From: a virus | Length of the DNA: 64,000 nucleotides | Reading direction: 5' to 3' (one strand) | Virus record (IMG/VR): IMGVR_UViG_3300036827_000193 | Location: 1 to 64,000 of that record | Part shown: in pieces, positions 41,017 to 49,440 of the stretch | How the letters are laid out: each line of letters begins with the position of its first letter | How positions within the stretch are numbered: position 1 is the first letter of the stretch | Translations under genes and position numbers: made by a program | The notes under the pieces: generated by a model | Database searches by the model: none | Told to the model about the DNA's origin: nothing | The model's input: only the letters and a program-made list of their open reading frames with translations

Positions 41017-43710
41017 TTACGCCGCGCTGTCCCACATCACGACCCGCGAGTTGAGCGAGTCGGTGTGGACCAAACCAAAACCGCCGAGGTAATTGATTGT
41101 GTTCACCCGTCGTCGCTAACGACGGGCCGAGACGACCTTTTTGTAGGTCAACTCTGCTGGCTCTTTCGAACCAGTCCAGACCATATCTTCAGTGACGCAA
41201 GTTGCTTTTTTGCGTTACTGCTGGGGGCTTCGGTGCGCTTGCACCTACGAGCTTTCGCTCTGGTCGTTGAAGCTTCCTCTGCGTGAGAGGCTCGCCTGCT
41301 GATTATCCAATCTCAGAACTTTTCAGGCCGTCACGCCTGCGGTCGCCCGCTACGTTGTGGCGTTCTGAGCTTTAGGAACTTCCAGCAATTCTCCCAGTTT
41401 TTACGCCTAGCATTATTCTCTACCAGGCGATGCCCCGGCTGCGACCGTAGTCGCCCGGGATCTTCGCGCGGACTTCCTCGGGTACGCACACGGCTTCAGT
41501 GACCGTGTCACCGCCGCAGAAGAACGCCCAGGAAGACAGGCCATTCGTCCACGGTTGCGCAACGCCGCTCCACGGATCGTACGACGTGGCATTCGCCGCG
41601 CCGCCCTTGGGAACGAACGTCTGCTCGATGAAGCGGCAGGACTCGTACCTGCCGATTTCGCCGTTGAAGATGTGCGCGAGACCGGTCTCGGTGTACTGGT
41701 GGATGGTCTCGAGCGAATTCTTGAAGTTGCGATACGTGGTCGGATGCGACACCGCCACGTAGTCATCCGCCGTGAACGGCGGAATGTTTCGCTCCTTCAT
41801 GGTGTCGACGATCGCCTTGACGTGCCCGGTACCGAGCGCGACGTTGTTCGTCACGGTTGCGGTGCCGTTGGTGTCGAGGTTGATGGCGGTCGTCGAAGTG
41901 CTGGAAGACGGCTCGGCGCGCAGCAGAGTGTTCTTGAACTGCAAGAACGACTCGATGTCGAAGTATTTGCGCGCGTCGTCCTTCAGCGTTTTGTCGATGA
42001 TCGCGGCGACCTGATGCTTCGCCAGCGCGACCAGCTTGCCGGTGTAGGGAACGCTATTCCCAGCTTCAAAGCAGAATTGTTCTTTGCCGCGGCTCTTTAT
42101 CCGCAGCCTCAACCGCTCGCGCGATTGCTCAGACTATCTCTTGCAGATTACTGTGATCTGCCCGGGCGCTCGTGGTCGGATTATTCTTTCGTCACCGACT
42201 AGTCGTTACGCCTTCCGCGCCCCTGGGGCTCTCGCCTTACATGCGCGACTTGGCTCGGGATTGTCTCTGAGAGAGGTTCCCCGAATTCACCCGGTGTTTC
42301 ACCTTACGCGGCGAGCGCGAAGGTGCGGCCTGTGTTGACCGTAAGCTGGTGTTGCAGCATGACGAACCCGGTCTCCGGGATCGGGGCGCTTTCGTCCAGC
42401 CGGCGGCCTTGCGTGCCGAGGTTGGAATAAACGTCCCAGTTGAACTTGTCGCCGCGGTTGAGGCCTTTCTTGGTGCCATCCTCGGCGTCGCAGAGCTGCC
42501 GCATCTTGGTCAGCGGCTGCACCTGCTGGCGGAGCACGTCCGACAATTCGTCGGAGTACATGAATCCGCCCTCAGTGGGGACTGCCTTTTGTTCGCACGA
42601 TCCCGTTTGTGGATCGTTCCTGCATCTTTCAATGCAGAGCAGACTATATCTTGAAATCTTCTGCCGGTATCCCACATACATCCCTAGCGGGGAAACACAT
42701 GCGCATCACCAAATCACAACTCGTCGCCCTCTACGCAAAGAGGACTGACGATCAAATCGGCAAGCTGTTCGGCGTAACCGGCCATTCAGTTGGCGATTGG
42801 CGACGGCATTATGGCATCCAGCGCAAACCAAGAGAGACTTACAACAAGTATACCCTTGATCGCGATTTTTTCGCGAAGATTGACACCGAAGAGAAGGCGT
42901 ACGCGCTCGGTCTTATAGCGTCCGATGGATGGGTGGCCCGATCTGGAAAGCAAGTGAGCCTTGCTCTTCAGGTTCGAGACCGGCACATCCTTTATGATCT
43001 TCGACGCGCCCTGAAGTCGGATGCTCGTGTCTTCGACAAGGCGAGAGGCGGCTTTGCCGGCTCTGGCCCGCGGAAACAGATTACCTTCGACAGCAAGAAG
43101 CTGGTCGCCGATCTGGCGCGCTGGGGTGTCATCCCCGGAAAATCAGTCACCCTCCGCTACCCCCGTATTCCGAAACATCTTGAGTGCCATTTTGCGCGAG
43201 GACTTTTTGACGGGGATGGGCACATTCGCGCCCACCCGAAAAAGCTCTTTTATTTTCTTGGCACTTCCGACCTGATCGACGGACTACGAAAGTCGATCAT
43301 CCGACATACGGGCGCGGCGCTCGCCAAGTACGAGGCCGTGGGCTGTTGGCGGATTTCTGGATACGGTGGCAGCGTCGCGGTGCTGCGGTGGATGTATGAA
43401 GATGCGACGATCTGCCTTCGCAGGAAGCATCGCGTCTTCTTGAGGTACTGGAAGTGATGTCCTGGGCGCTCGTGGGACCGATTATCGTCGGGGTCTCACA
43501 GTCCTAGTCGTTGAACCTTCCGAGCTACAGTTTCCCCTGCTCGGCTTGGCTGCTGATCGGCCAATCCCTGATCTTTTCGCGCATTCACGCTCGCCCTCTC
43601 GGGCCACGTTGTAGCGATCAAGGCTCTAAGGCTGTTCCAGCAATTCACCCAGTGCGCACTCTGAACTCGCATTCAGAGGGGGGCTAAGTTACCCACAATT
43701 GTCCTGCCAT
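41017..43710 (-). CDS. Major capsid protein (N4 gp56 family), split into four exons
   Basis: Exons in transcript order are 43710-43686, 42581-42338, 42071-41422 and 41093-41017 (25, 244, 650 and 77 nt); together they make 332 codons including the stop, one open frame. The spliced protein reads MAGQLWVT, then PTEGGFMYSDELSDVLRQ, then QLTV joined to FEAGNSVPYTGKL, then GRSRGIAW joined to YYLGGFGLVHTD, ending VVMWDSAA. This matches the usual order and length (about 330 residues) of N4 gp56-type capsid proteins with no gap. AAGGA precedes the ATG. The first junction is uncertain by a base or so and the second rests mainly on protein alignment. Confidence 0.82.
41094..41421 (-). ncRNA. Group I intron 3 of the capsid gene (about 328 nt)
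   Basis: On the minus strand the core elements appear in order: P (AATTGCTGGAA, near 41390-41376), Q (AATCAGCAGGCGAG, near 41304-41291), R (TTCAACGACCAGAG, near 41272-41258) and S (GAAGATATGGTCTGG, near 41190-41176). The exon end CGCCUGGU pairs with GCUAGGCG inside the intron in eight pairs, with a U-G wobble exactly at the splice point (P1). UAAU just before that guide can pair with AUUA at the start of the next exon (P10). A strong P9 hairpin (CCCGTCGT/ACGACGGG) precedes the 3' end. It has no ORF. The last intron base would be A rather than the usual G. Confidence 0.82.
42072..42337 (-). ncRNA. Group I intron 2 of the capsid gene (about 266 nt)
   Basis: Core elements on the minus strand are P (GAATTCGGGGAACC, near 42288-42275), Q (AATCCCGAGCCAAG, 42262-42249), R (GTAACGACTAGTCGG, 42209-42195) and S (CAAGAGATAGTCTGAGC, 42143-42127). 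Q and the overall size resemble subgroup IC3, as in small tRNA introns, so it differs from introns 1 and 3. The proposed ends give exon CGGT and exon CTTTGAAGC, with a final intron G. Guide pairing (CUUACGGU with GCCG-CG-UAAG) needs a two-base bulge, so the ends are less secure. It has no ORF. Confidence 0.75.
42582..43685 (-). ncRNA. Group I intron 1 of the capsid gene (about 1.1 kb) with antisense endonuclease gene
   Basis: Core elements on the minus strand are P (GAATTGCTGGAACAG, near 43648-43633), Q (GATCAGCAGCCAAGCC, 43558-43543), R (GGTTCAACGACTAGGAC, 43517-43501) and, after a long insertion, S (TCAAGATATAGTC, 42654-42642). The insertion between R and S, where P8 lies, carries the LAGLIDADG gene on the other strand. 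Exon 1 is only eight codons. P1 may be AACUU/GAGUU with a terminal U-G pair. The 3' end is placed after the G at 42582. The sequence is related to intron 3 (shared P-element and following bases). Confidence 0.8.
42699..43457 (+). CDS. LAGLIDADG homing endonuclease inside capsid intron 1, antisense
   Basis: I chose the ATG at 42699 (MRITKSQLVALYAKRTDDQI). The 252-residue protein has two LAGLIDADG helices: YALGLIASDGWV (about residue 70) and FARGLFDGDGHI (about residue 166), so it should act as a monomer with the catalytic Asp in both. The N-terminus resembles a small helix-turn-helix (DDQIGKLFGVTGHSVGDWRR). It lies wholly within intron 1 but on the opposite strand, so it needs its own promoter. 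Its target would be an intron-less capsid gene. Confidence 0.85.
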   Translation: MRITKSQLVALYAKRTDDQIGKLFGVTGHSVGDWRRHYGIQRKPRETYNKYTLDRDFFAKIDTEEKAYALGLIASDGWVARSGKQVSLALQVRDRHILYDLRRALKSDARVFDKARGGFAGSGPRKQITFDSKKLVADLARWGVIPGKSVTLRYPRIPKHLECHFARGLFDGDGHIRAHPKKLFYFLGTSDLIDGLRKSIIRHTGAALAKYEAVGCWRISGYGGSVAVLRWMYEDATICLRRKHRVFLRYWK

Positions 43711-43744
43711 CTGACAGGGTCCTTTCTCATGAATGCCCGTGCCG

Positions 43745-45073
43745 TCACAGTCCGATGGCCTGGCCGCGCAACTTCGCTCGTCGCGCCTTTTCGGCGTTGA
43801 CGATTGAGGAGCGATCCCGCGGTTGCGGGGTCGCTTGCGGGTCGGGCCGCGGAGCGGCGGTGCGGGCGGGTTGTTGCGGTATTGCGGCCCGGCGTTGGGT
43901 GCGGTCGACGGTGACGTCGATGCGCGGTGCCGCACGAGGCGGCGTCGCCGGGTCGTCTGGGGTTTGCGTCTTGACCCCTTTCCATTCCAGGAAATTGTCC
44001 CGCGCCTGCTCAAGCAGAGCCTGCGGCGTGAGGACGTTGAAGCCATTCGCCCGGTAGAACCGGTGGGCGTTGGCGATGTCGCCTGGTGTTGGCGGCAAGC
44101 CGTCTGGCCTGATCCTGGCGGGGTCGAGCCCGAGCGCCGTGATGTCAGCGAGCTGCAATTCGAACATCTTGGATTCGATTGCGGCGCGAGCCATCGGGTC
44201 TTTGGCGAGATCGGGGTGGCTGTCCTGGAAGTCCTTCAGCGTCTTCGCAGCCCGAGCGCCTTCGTCTCTGAGGCGTTGCTGCAAGAGTTCCTGCTGGACC
44301 GTGTGCGTGGTCGCTGTGTCGATGGTGTTTCGCAACAGCTCGCGCGCTTCCGAGGGATCGCCAAACTGGATCGTTTCAATCAGCTTGCCGTACGGGTCCT
44401 CCTGGTTTGGAGGCTCCGTCGTCGCAGCCGGTTGATCCGATCCTTGCGTCCTGGTGTCCGGCGTGGTGTTCGCCGGAAGGTCGGGACGCGCGACCTTGTT
44501 ACGGGCCTGTTCGAGGATGCCGTCGAACTCCTTGAGCTTCGACTTGGCCTCGTCGAGGATGTTTTCGGCCGCGAGAGATTTCTGCGCATGCGCGACAATC
44601 TCTTCGAGCGGCAATTCCTGTTCCTTGCCGTGAACCTTGACCTTGATCCGCGGCGGCGCTGCGGGCGCGGGCTCGGGCGCGGGATCGACGTCATCGGCCG
44701 GCGGCTGCAGGTCGTCCTGCGGCGCCTGCGGGGCGGGCGGCGGTGCGGCGATCTCGGGCGGCAGGCCGCTGCGCGCAAAGTCGCTGACGTCGTCGCGATC
44801 GGCATCGGCGTCGGCGGTGCGCTCGGTGCGAAACCGCGCCGAGATGGCGTCGCGCTTGCGGTCGAAGGCGCTGACCGCGGGCGGCGTCTCGCGCGGTGCG
44901 GGCTCGGCTGCCGGTTGCGGTGCGAGTGGCGGGACGGCGGGCCCGGGATCCTGGGGCGCGCCATCGGCGACGACGTCGAGCGCGGCGGCGTTGGTCTCGC
45001 CCGGCTGAATTCCCGCCTGCTCGCGTGAAGCCGCTTCCACACGCTGCGCCTCATGGCTCGGTGTCGTGACCAT
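43745..45073 (-). CDS. Head scaffold-like protein (442 aa)
   Basis: It lies directly upstream of the capsid gene in the transcript. Residues 30-135 are Pro/Ala-rich, followed by a charged helical segment (GKEQELPLEEIVAHAQKSLA, KSKLKEFDGILEQARNKV) and a second helical region (LLRNTIDTATTHTVQQELLQ, KTLKDFQDSHPDLAKDP). The C-terminus is basic (IVNAEKARRAKLRGQAIGL). Long helices with a basic tail next to the capsid gene fit an assembly scaffold. Confidence 0.65.
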   Translation of the reverse strand: MVTTPSHEAQRVEAASREQAGIQPGETNAAALDVVADGAPQDPGPAVPPLAPQPAAEPAPRETPPAVSAFDRKRDAISARFRTERTADADADRDDVSDFARSGLPPEIAAPPPAPQAPQDDLQPPADDVDPAPEPAPAAPPRIKVKVHGKEQELPLEEIVAHAQKSLAAENILDEAKSKLKEFDGILEQARNKVARPDLPANTTPDTRTQGSDQPAATTEPPNQEDPYGKLIETIQFGDPSEARELLRNTIDTATTHTVQQELLQQRLRDEGARAAKTLKDFQDSHPDLAKDPMARAAIESKMFELQLADITALGLDPARIRPDGLPPTPGDIANAHRFYRANGFNVLTPQALLEQARDNFLEWKGVKTQTPDDPATPPRAAPRIDVTVDRTQRRAAIPQQPARTAAPRPDPQATPQPRDRSSIVNAEKARRAKLRGQAIGL

Positions 45074-45102
45074 TCGTATGCTTTCCCCTTGAAATGCAGA
45101 AA

Positions 45103-45122
45103 GGCCGCCCGGTGGGGCGGCC
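45103..45122 (-). terminator. GC-rich hairpin between head genes
   Basis: GGCCGCCC and GGGCGGCC form an eight-pair stem with loop CACC, followed on the minus strand by TTTC. It is nearly identical to the hairpin at 57302-57324. It may attenuate rather than end transcription, since capsid genes lie beyond it. Confidence 0.5.
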
Positions 45123-45160
45123 TGCTGCCGAAAATTGAAGCTCTCGTTGTGTTGGCGCGA

Positions 45161-45559
45161 TCAGTCCTGCGGCGCGCCGTCGATCAGGCCGAGCTCGATG
45201 GCCTGGCGCTCGCCGTCGGGCTGTTGCGCCAACAGGTCGAGCATCTCGTCGCGCTCGGCGTCGCGCATTTCGCGGTCATAGGCGACGCCTTCGGCGATGA
45301 TCGCGCGCAGCCAGGCGACCCATTCGTCGTAGCGCTTGACCTCGTTCTGCATGGTCGTGATCTTGATGCGGTCCTTGGGGTCGTGGACGTTGAGATAGAC
45401 GAGCGCCGCGAGCGATTCGGCGGCCGCCTCGCGCAGCCGGCGCAGGATCTCGATGGTCGGGCCGCCGCCGCTGCGCTCGCTGAGCTCGACTTCAAGGTCG
45501 GCGCTCGCCTTGATGATGCGCTGGCGCGCCAGCAGGACGGTCGGATCGGCTGACGACAT
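45161..45559 (-). CDS. Helical phage head protein (132 aa)
   Basis: The protein is nearly all helical, with alternating charges (SADLEVELSERSGGGP, ILRRLREAAAESLAALVYLN, EMRDAERDEMLDLLAQQ). It sits between the repeat protein and the scaffold gene, three bases after the stop of the former. An assembly or head-tail joining role is plausible. No family recognised. Confidence 0.6.
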   Translation of the reverse strand: MSSADPTVLLARQRIIKASADLEVELSERSGGGPTIEILRRLREAAAESLAALVYLNVHDPKDRIKITTMQNEVKRYDEWVAWLRAIIAEGVAYDREMRDAERDEMLDLLAQQPDGERQAIELGLIDGAPQD

Positions 45560-45562
45560 TCT

Positions 45563-46849
45563 TCACCCTTCGTCCTTGAACAATCCAAGCGCGCGCAGCA
45601 CGGCGATGGCGTCGCTTTCGTCCTGTGCCTGCTGCAGGCGCTTCGCTGTCGCCATGGCGTCATGCGGGACGAATTCGTTGAACGTCGGCAATCCACTCGG
45701 CGACATCACCTGCATCGGCGCCGGCTGGCCGAAGATCGAGAGCGGCGGCAGCGGTGGCGGCCCGGCCGGGGCGACGACCGCGGGCTTCTCCGGCTCCTCG
45801 ACCTTGCCGCCGCGGTCCCATATCGGCTTGAACGGCTTGCGCGGCTTTACGTCGTAGGGCGGCTCGGGGATGTAGGAGGGGAAGTCCTTGCGCCGGCCCG
45901 AGCCTGGCGGTTTGAACTCGGGGACTTCGCCTACGAGATCCCAGACCGAGAAGATCTGGCTCGCGACCGGGAACGGTTTGGCGAACTGGACCGGCGGCTC
46001 GGGGTAGAACTGGAATTCAATGCCGGTCGCGACCGGCCGCGGCGCCTTGATCTCATATTGCTGTTGCGAGACCGGAAACGGCTTGGCGAACTGGATGTCG
46101 AACTGGTAGCCCCAGAAACCCTGCGGGAACGCAGTGCGGATCGAACCGCGCGGCGTGAAGTTTGAATACTGCTGTGACGCGATCGGGAACGGCCTGGCGA
46201 AAGCGTGCTCAAGTTGCTCGCCGAACCAGCCCTCGACCTCGGCCGCTTCCGGGACATGCTCATCGGCGTGCGCGAGGAACTGCTGCGCGGTGACCGACAG
46301 CGGCACCGCAAAGGCATAGCTCCACTGGAAGCCGCTCCACCCATCCGGGAAACTGCTCCTGATCCTTCCGGCCGGCTGGAACGCCGTGTACTGCTGCGAT
46401 GCGACCGGGAACGGCTTGGCGAAGACGTCCGGCGGCTGCGGATAGAAGCCCTCGCTGTCCTCGGCGACCCGGACATGCTCGGGGATGTGAGCGGCGTATT
46501 GCTGCGCCGCGACCGGGAACGGCTTGGCGAAGCGGCGCTCGAGCTGCTCGCCTTCCCAGCCGTGCGGCGTGATCGCGGTCGGGACCGGCTCGGGGCCGTG
46601 CGCAACATATTGCTGCAGGTGCGCCGGAAACGGGCGGGCAAAGACCTCCGGATTGAGCGGCTGCTGCTTCCAGGGCGAGGTGTTGGTTGCGCCAGACGTT
46701 GTCGCCAGAACCAGCGTCGAGAAGGCGGTGAGCGCGGCAACCGAGATCCGCCGCACGATCGGCGGATCGGAAAACCCGGATATTGCCGTCGCGGACCGCG
46801 ATGGCAATTGCCCGAGCGCAAGCTGACCGAGTGCGCCGAAACCAAGCAT
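45563..46849 (-). CDS. Repeat protein with FAKPFPVASQQY units (428 aa)
   Basis: Seven units like FARPFPAHLQQY, FAKPFPVAAQQY, FAKPFPVASQQY, FAVPLSVTAQQF, FARPFPIASQQY, FAKPFPVSQQQY and FAKPFPVASQIF occur at spacings of about 35-45 residues. They are separated by variable parts with aromatic and Gly-rich strands (GWSGFQWSYAFA, GFWGYQFDIQFA). The start is hydrophobic (MLGFGALGQLALGQL). The C-terminus is Pro-rich then helical (ATAKRLQQAQDESDAIAVLR). Probably a fibrous or surface virion protein; unknown family. Confidence 0.6.
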   Translation of the reverse strand: MLGFGALGQLALGQLPSRSATAISGFSDPPIVRRISVAALTAFSTLVLATTSGATNTSPWKQQPLNPEVFARPFPAHLQQYVAHGPEPVPTAITPHGWEGEQLERRFAKPFPVAAQQYAAHIPEHVRVAEDSEGFYPQPPDVFAKPFPVASQQYTAFQPAGRIRSSFPDGWSGFQWSYAFAVPLSVTAQQFLAHADEHVPEAAEVEGWFGEQLEHAFARPFPIASQQYSNFTPRGSIRTAFPQGFWGYQFDIQFAKPFPVSQQQYEIKAPRPVATGIEFQFYPEPPVQFAKPFPVASQIFSVWDLVGEVPEFKPPGSGRRKDFPSYIPEPPYDVKPRKPFKPIWDRGGKVEEPEKPAVVAPAGPPPLPPLSIFGQPAPMQVMSPSGLPTFNEFVPHDAMATAKRLQQAQDESDAIAVLRALGLFKDEG

Positions 46850-46895
46850 TTACGGCCCCTCGGAAATTCTCTTATTGATCGCCGTTGCCTTAGAG

Positions 46896-47660
46896 CTAGT
46901 CGTACCAGCCCTCTTCGGCGTAGCCGTATGAGTCGTGCGTGCCCGGCAGATAGTTCACGTTGCCGGTCTCGGTCGTGACCATACCGAGCTTATCTACGTT
47001 CCACTTTTGGCCGGTGAAGTTCTGGCAATTAACGAATGTAGCGCCCGCATAGACCTGACCGGCCCAAATGCCGACAGCAAATTGCTCGAATGTATAAGTG
47101 CCGCCGAGGCCGTCCACGGTGATTCCGTCGGCAAGAACATAGCTGCCGCTTTCGGCGTCGTAATGCGACTTCGCGCCGCCGCAGATCGTGTAATTATTCA
47201 GCAAAAAGATTCCACTGCCGCCGACTGCGCGATTGTGCTGTAGCGAGCATGGGCCGAAAAACAGTCCGTCAAGACCGGCAATTGTCGCGCCATTCGAGAA
47301 GATCGCACCGCCGTTGGCGCCGACAAACGTCGCGCGCCTCACGGCAAGCTGTATGCCCTGCGCGTTGACAGGGTCAGCGTCCGCATCCTGACCACCGCCC
47401 GATATGGCAAAGCGGCCGTTTGTCATGTTGATCGTCGAGCCGTTGAAGTCGATCAGCACGCTGCGCGCGCCGTTGGCGCCGACCATTCCCTGCCAAGTCC
47501 GCAGGCCGCCGTTCGTGTAGGTCAGCCCCGGCGCGGACAGGAAGGTGAGCTTGTGGCCGCGCAGATCGTAATTGTTGGCGTAGTTGTCCCACACCGATTG
47601 AAGGCTGGTGGTGGCGTCGAAGTTGACGACTGTGTCTGCTGTCAGGTCCGTGCGCGGCAT
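46896..47660 (-). CDS. Beta-helix-type virion protein (254 aa)
   Basis: The sequence shows the small-residue and Asn-rich turns of a right-handed beta helix (NGGLRTWQGMVGANGARS, IDFNGSTINMTNGRFAIS, GGAIFSNGATIAGLDGLFFG). It overlaps the upstream fibre-like gene (TGATG). Such parallel-beta-helix proteins often serve as tail spikes that bind or cut surface polysaccharides. No catalytic pair could be assigned. Confidence 0.55.
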   Translation of the reverse strand: MPRTDLTADTVVNFDATTSLQSVWDNYANNYDLRGHKLTFLSAPGLTYTNGGLRTWQGMVGANGARSVLIDFNGSTINMTNGRFAISGGGQDADADPVNAQGIQLAVRRATFVGANGGAIFSNGATIAGLDGLFFGPCSLQHNRAVGGSGIFLLNNYTICGGAKSHYDAESGSYVLADGITVDGLGGTYTFEQFAVGIWAGQVYAGATFVNCQNFTGQKWNVDKLGMVTTETGNVNYLPGTHDSYGYAEEGWYD

Positions 47661-48802
47661 CAGGCGTTCCTCCCGCGATCATCGAACCAGCCGTAACTAA
47701 CGGTGTATGCGGTCATGCCACTGCCGGTCGTAGACCATCGCACCTGGGCGCTGGTGTTGGTCCTGACGATAAGATTGCCGAAGTTGCCGCTGGCACTCGG
47801 GGCGGTTACGTCGGCGTTGCCGAGCGTCGCATTGGCAATCGCGGAGGTTTCATCCGGCGACTGGACGAGCACGTGCTGCACGCTGGCGTTGAGCACAATG
47901 ATCCGAAGCCGCGCACGCACCTTGACGCCACTTGGAATGCCCCCCAGCGACAGTAACGTCGCCGAAGTCGGAACCGTAGCGGCGCTGGTCTCCTGGATCA
48001 CCGCGCCCCACAGGAATTCCTCGCCGAACTGGGAAAACGCGAGGATGTGCGCGGAGGCGTCGGTCTTGAACGATCCGATGCGCCGGAACGCCGTCGTGCT
48101 CGCCGGCTTGTTCGCGGCTCCGGCGTCGGTGTCGAAGTAGACGTCCGCGCTGCCGGCGTTGATGATTGCAAAGACGTGGTACCAGGTGCTCACGGCAATC
48201 GTCAGCCCGGCGCCCATGCCGTTGCTGCCCGAACCCGCCGCCCATGCCCCGCCGGTGCTCTTGGTGAAAGCCGCGAGGACGATGTTGGTGGCGTCCGTGC
48301 CGTCGCGGCACGACCCGGCGCTGATATCCAGAATGGTGTTAGGTGTGCCGCCGTCGTTCGAGAGCGTCAGGCCAGCCAGATAGCTGCGCGGCAACGCAAT
48401 GGTGTTAGCGGCATAGGTGTAGTCACCGGCTGTCGCGGTGATGGCAGGCCCCGAGCGCGCGAACACGCTGGTGACGATGTCCTCGGCCAGCGCGGTGATG
48501 GCGACCTGCGCCTGCGCCGAGCAGTTGATGGCGGCGTTGCTGTTGGTCGACTTGAGCACGGTGGTGCGCGCGAGCGTCGTGCCGCTTGCCGTATAGGTGC
48601 CGTGGCCGACTTCGCTGGCGCCCGGGCTTGCCGGATCGTTGATGGCGTAAGAAACGACGTCGCCATCCGAGACGCCGGCCTGCGCGAACGTCAGGAACAG
48701 CGTGCCGTCAGGACCGCGCGCGGCCGAGCCGAGCGTAATGGTGCCTGAGCCCGGAGCCGACGCAACGGTCATCCGGGCGAGGTCATAGAGCTTCGCCGCC
48801 AT
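47660..48802 (-). CDS. Fibre-like virion protein (380 aa)
   Basis: The protein is Thr/Ser/Ala-rich, with repeated beta strands (TITLGSAARGPDGTLFLTFA, GHGTYTASGTTLARTTVLKS, AFRRIGSFKTDASAHILAFS). The N-terminal part resembles the attachment domains of phage tail proteins that carry repeats of the TTV-type. Its stop overlaps the beta-helix gene. Probably part of the spike/fibre complex. Confidence 0.6.
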   Translation of the reverse strand: MAAKLYDLARMTVASAPGSGTITLGSAARGPDGTLFLTFAQAGVSDGDVVSYAINDPASPGASEVGHGTYTASGTTLARTTVLKSTNSNAAINCSAQAQVAITALAEDIVTSVFARSGPAITATAGDYTYAANTIALPRSYLAGLTLSNDGGTPNTILDISAGSCRDGTDATNIVLAAFTKSTGGAWAAGSGSNGMGAGLTIAVSTWYHVFAIINAGSADVYFDTDAGAANKPASTTAFRRIGSFKTDASAHILAFSQFGEEFLWGAVIQETSAATVPTSATLLSLGGIPSGVKVRARLRIIVLNASVQHVLVQSPDETSAIANATLGNADVTAPSASGNFGNLIVRTNTSAQVRWSTTGSGMTAYTVSYGWFDDRGRNA

Positions 48803-48835
48803 CAGATCGGTCCTGGAAAGGGGAAGTTCGGGGCG

Positions 48836-49135
48836 CTATCCGCCCAAAAGCTCGCGCCGGAAGCGGTCGTTTGCTTCCCAGCGCTCAAGCTTCTTCTCGA
48901 TGACGTCGCACGTCATGGTGCGCGCGCGCTCGGTGTCGCAGGCAAGGCAGATGTGGCGACGACAGCCCCAGCACAGCGCGTAGGTCATGTCCTGCGGCTT
49001 GCACATGGGCGGCACCAGCACGATGCGATTGCAGTGCCCGCAGGTGATCGAATCGCTCTCGACGACCGTGCTCTGGCCGCGGCTTTTGGTCGGGTCCGGG
49101 TCGGTCGAGACGAAGTATCCACCGGGCCGCAGCAT
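48836..49135 (-). CDS. Cysteine-rich zinc-finger-like protein (99 aa)
   Basis: Cysteines appear in CGHCNRIV, then CWGCRRHICLACD, the layout of a treble-clef or double zinc ribbon (CxxC ... CxxC ... CxxC). An extra Cys is at MTCDVIEKK. The C-terminus is a charged helix (KKLERWEANDRFRREL). This is a common small phage protein type of unknown role. It abuts the next gene. Confidence 0.65.
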   Translation of the reverse strand: MLRPGGYFVSTDPDPTKSRGQSTVVESDSITCGHCNRIVLVPPMCKPQDMTYALCWGCRRHICLACDTERARTMTCDVIEKKLERWEANDRFRRELLGG

Positions 49136-49440
49136 CAGAATTCCATCATCGACAGTTGCGTGCCGCCGTCGCCCTCGATGTCATGGGAGAAGGTCACGTC
49201 GGACACGGCGTCGGCGCAGTTGACGATCAGCGAGCCTTTGTCGTTGACCTTGGCCTGGATGAATTCCGGCATCCATTCGTGATTGATGGCCCTGGCGAGG
49301 CTCGCGGTTACGTCGCGGGCGGTTTCCTTGGCGGCGACGCGGTGCATCACATGGGTGCGCCCGCCGCGCGGCGCGCGATACTGCACGATGACGAGGTCGC
49401 CCGCGGCCGGCGTCTTGATGTCCATCACCAGCGTTTTCAT
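49135..49440 (-). CDS. Small phage protein (101 aa)
   Basis: I chose the ATG at 49440, which overlaps the TGA of the TPR-glycosyltransferase gene (ATGA). The protein has a beta-rich start (MKTLVMDIKTPAAGDLVIVQ) and a helical middle (TASLARAINHEWMPEFIQAK). It may be a minor virion protein; no family recognised. Confidence 0.6.
   Translation of the reverse strand: MKTLVMDIKTPAAGDLVIVQYRAPRGGRTHVMHRVAAKETARDVTASLARAINHEWMPEFIQAKVNDKGSLIVNCADAVSDVTFSHDIEGDGGTQLSMMEF

Noticed and set aside
41420-42681. Two separate hypothetical genes (41420-42112 and 42304-42681)
   Set aside because: They are exons 3 and 2 of the capsid gene extended into intron sequence; their extra ends do not look like protein and the pieces join perfectly after intron removal.
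42072-43685. Capsid gene as a pseudogene or intein-containing gene
   Set aside because: The interrupting segments carry group I core elements and stop codons in frame, so an intein is excluded; exon coding is undamaged, which argues against a pseudogene.
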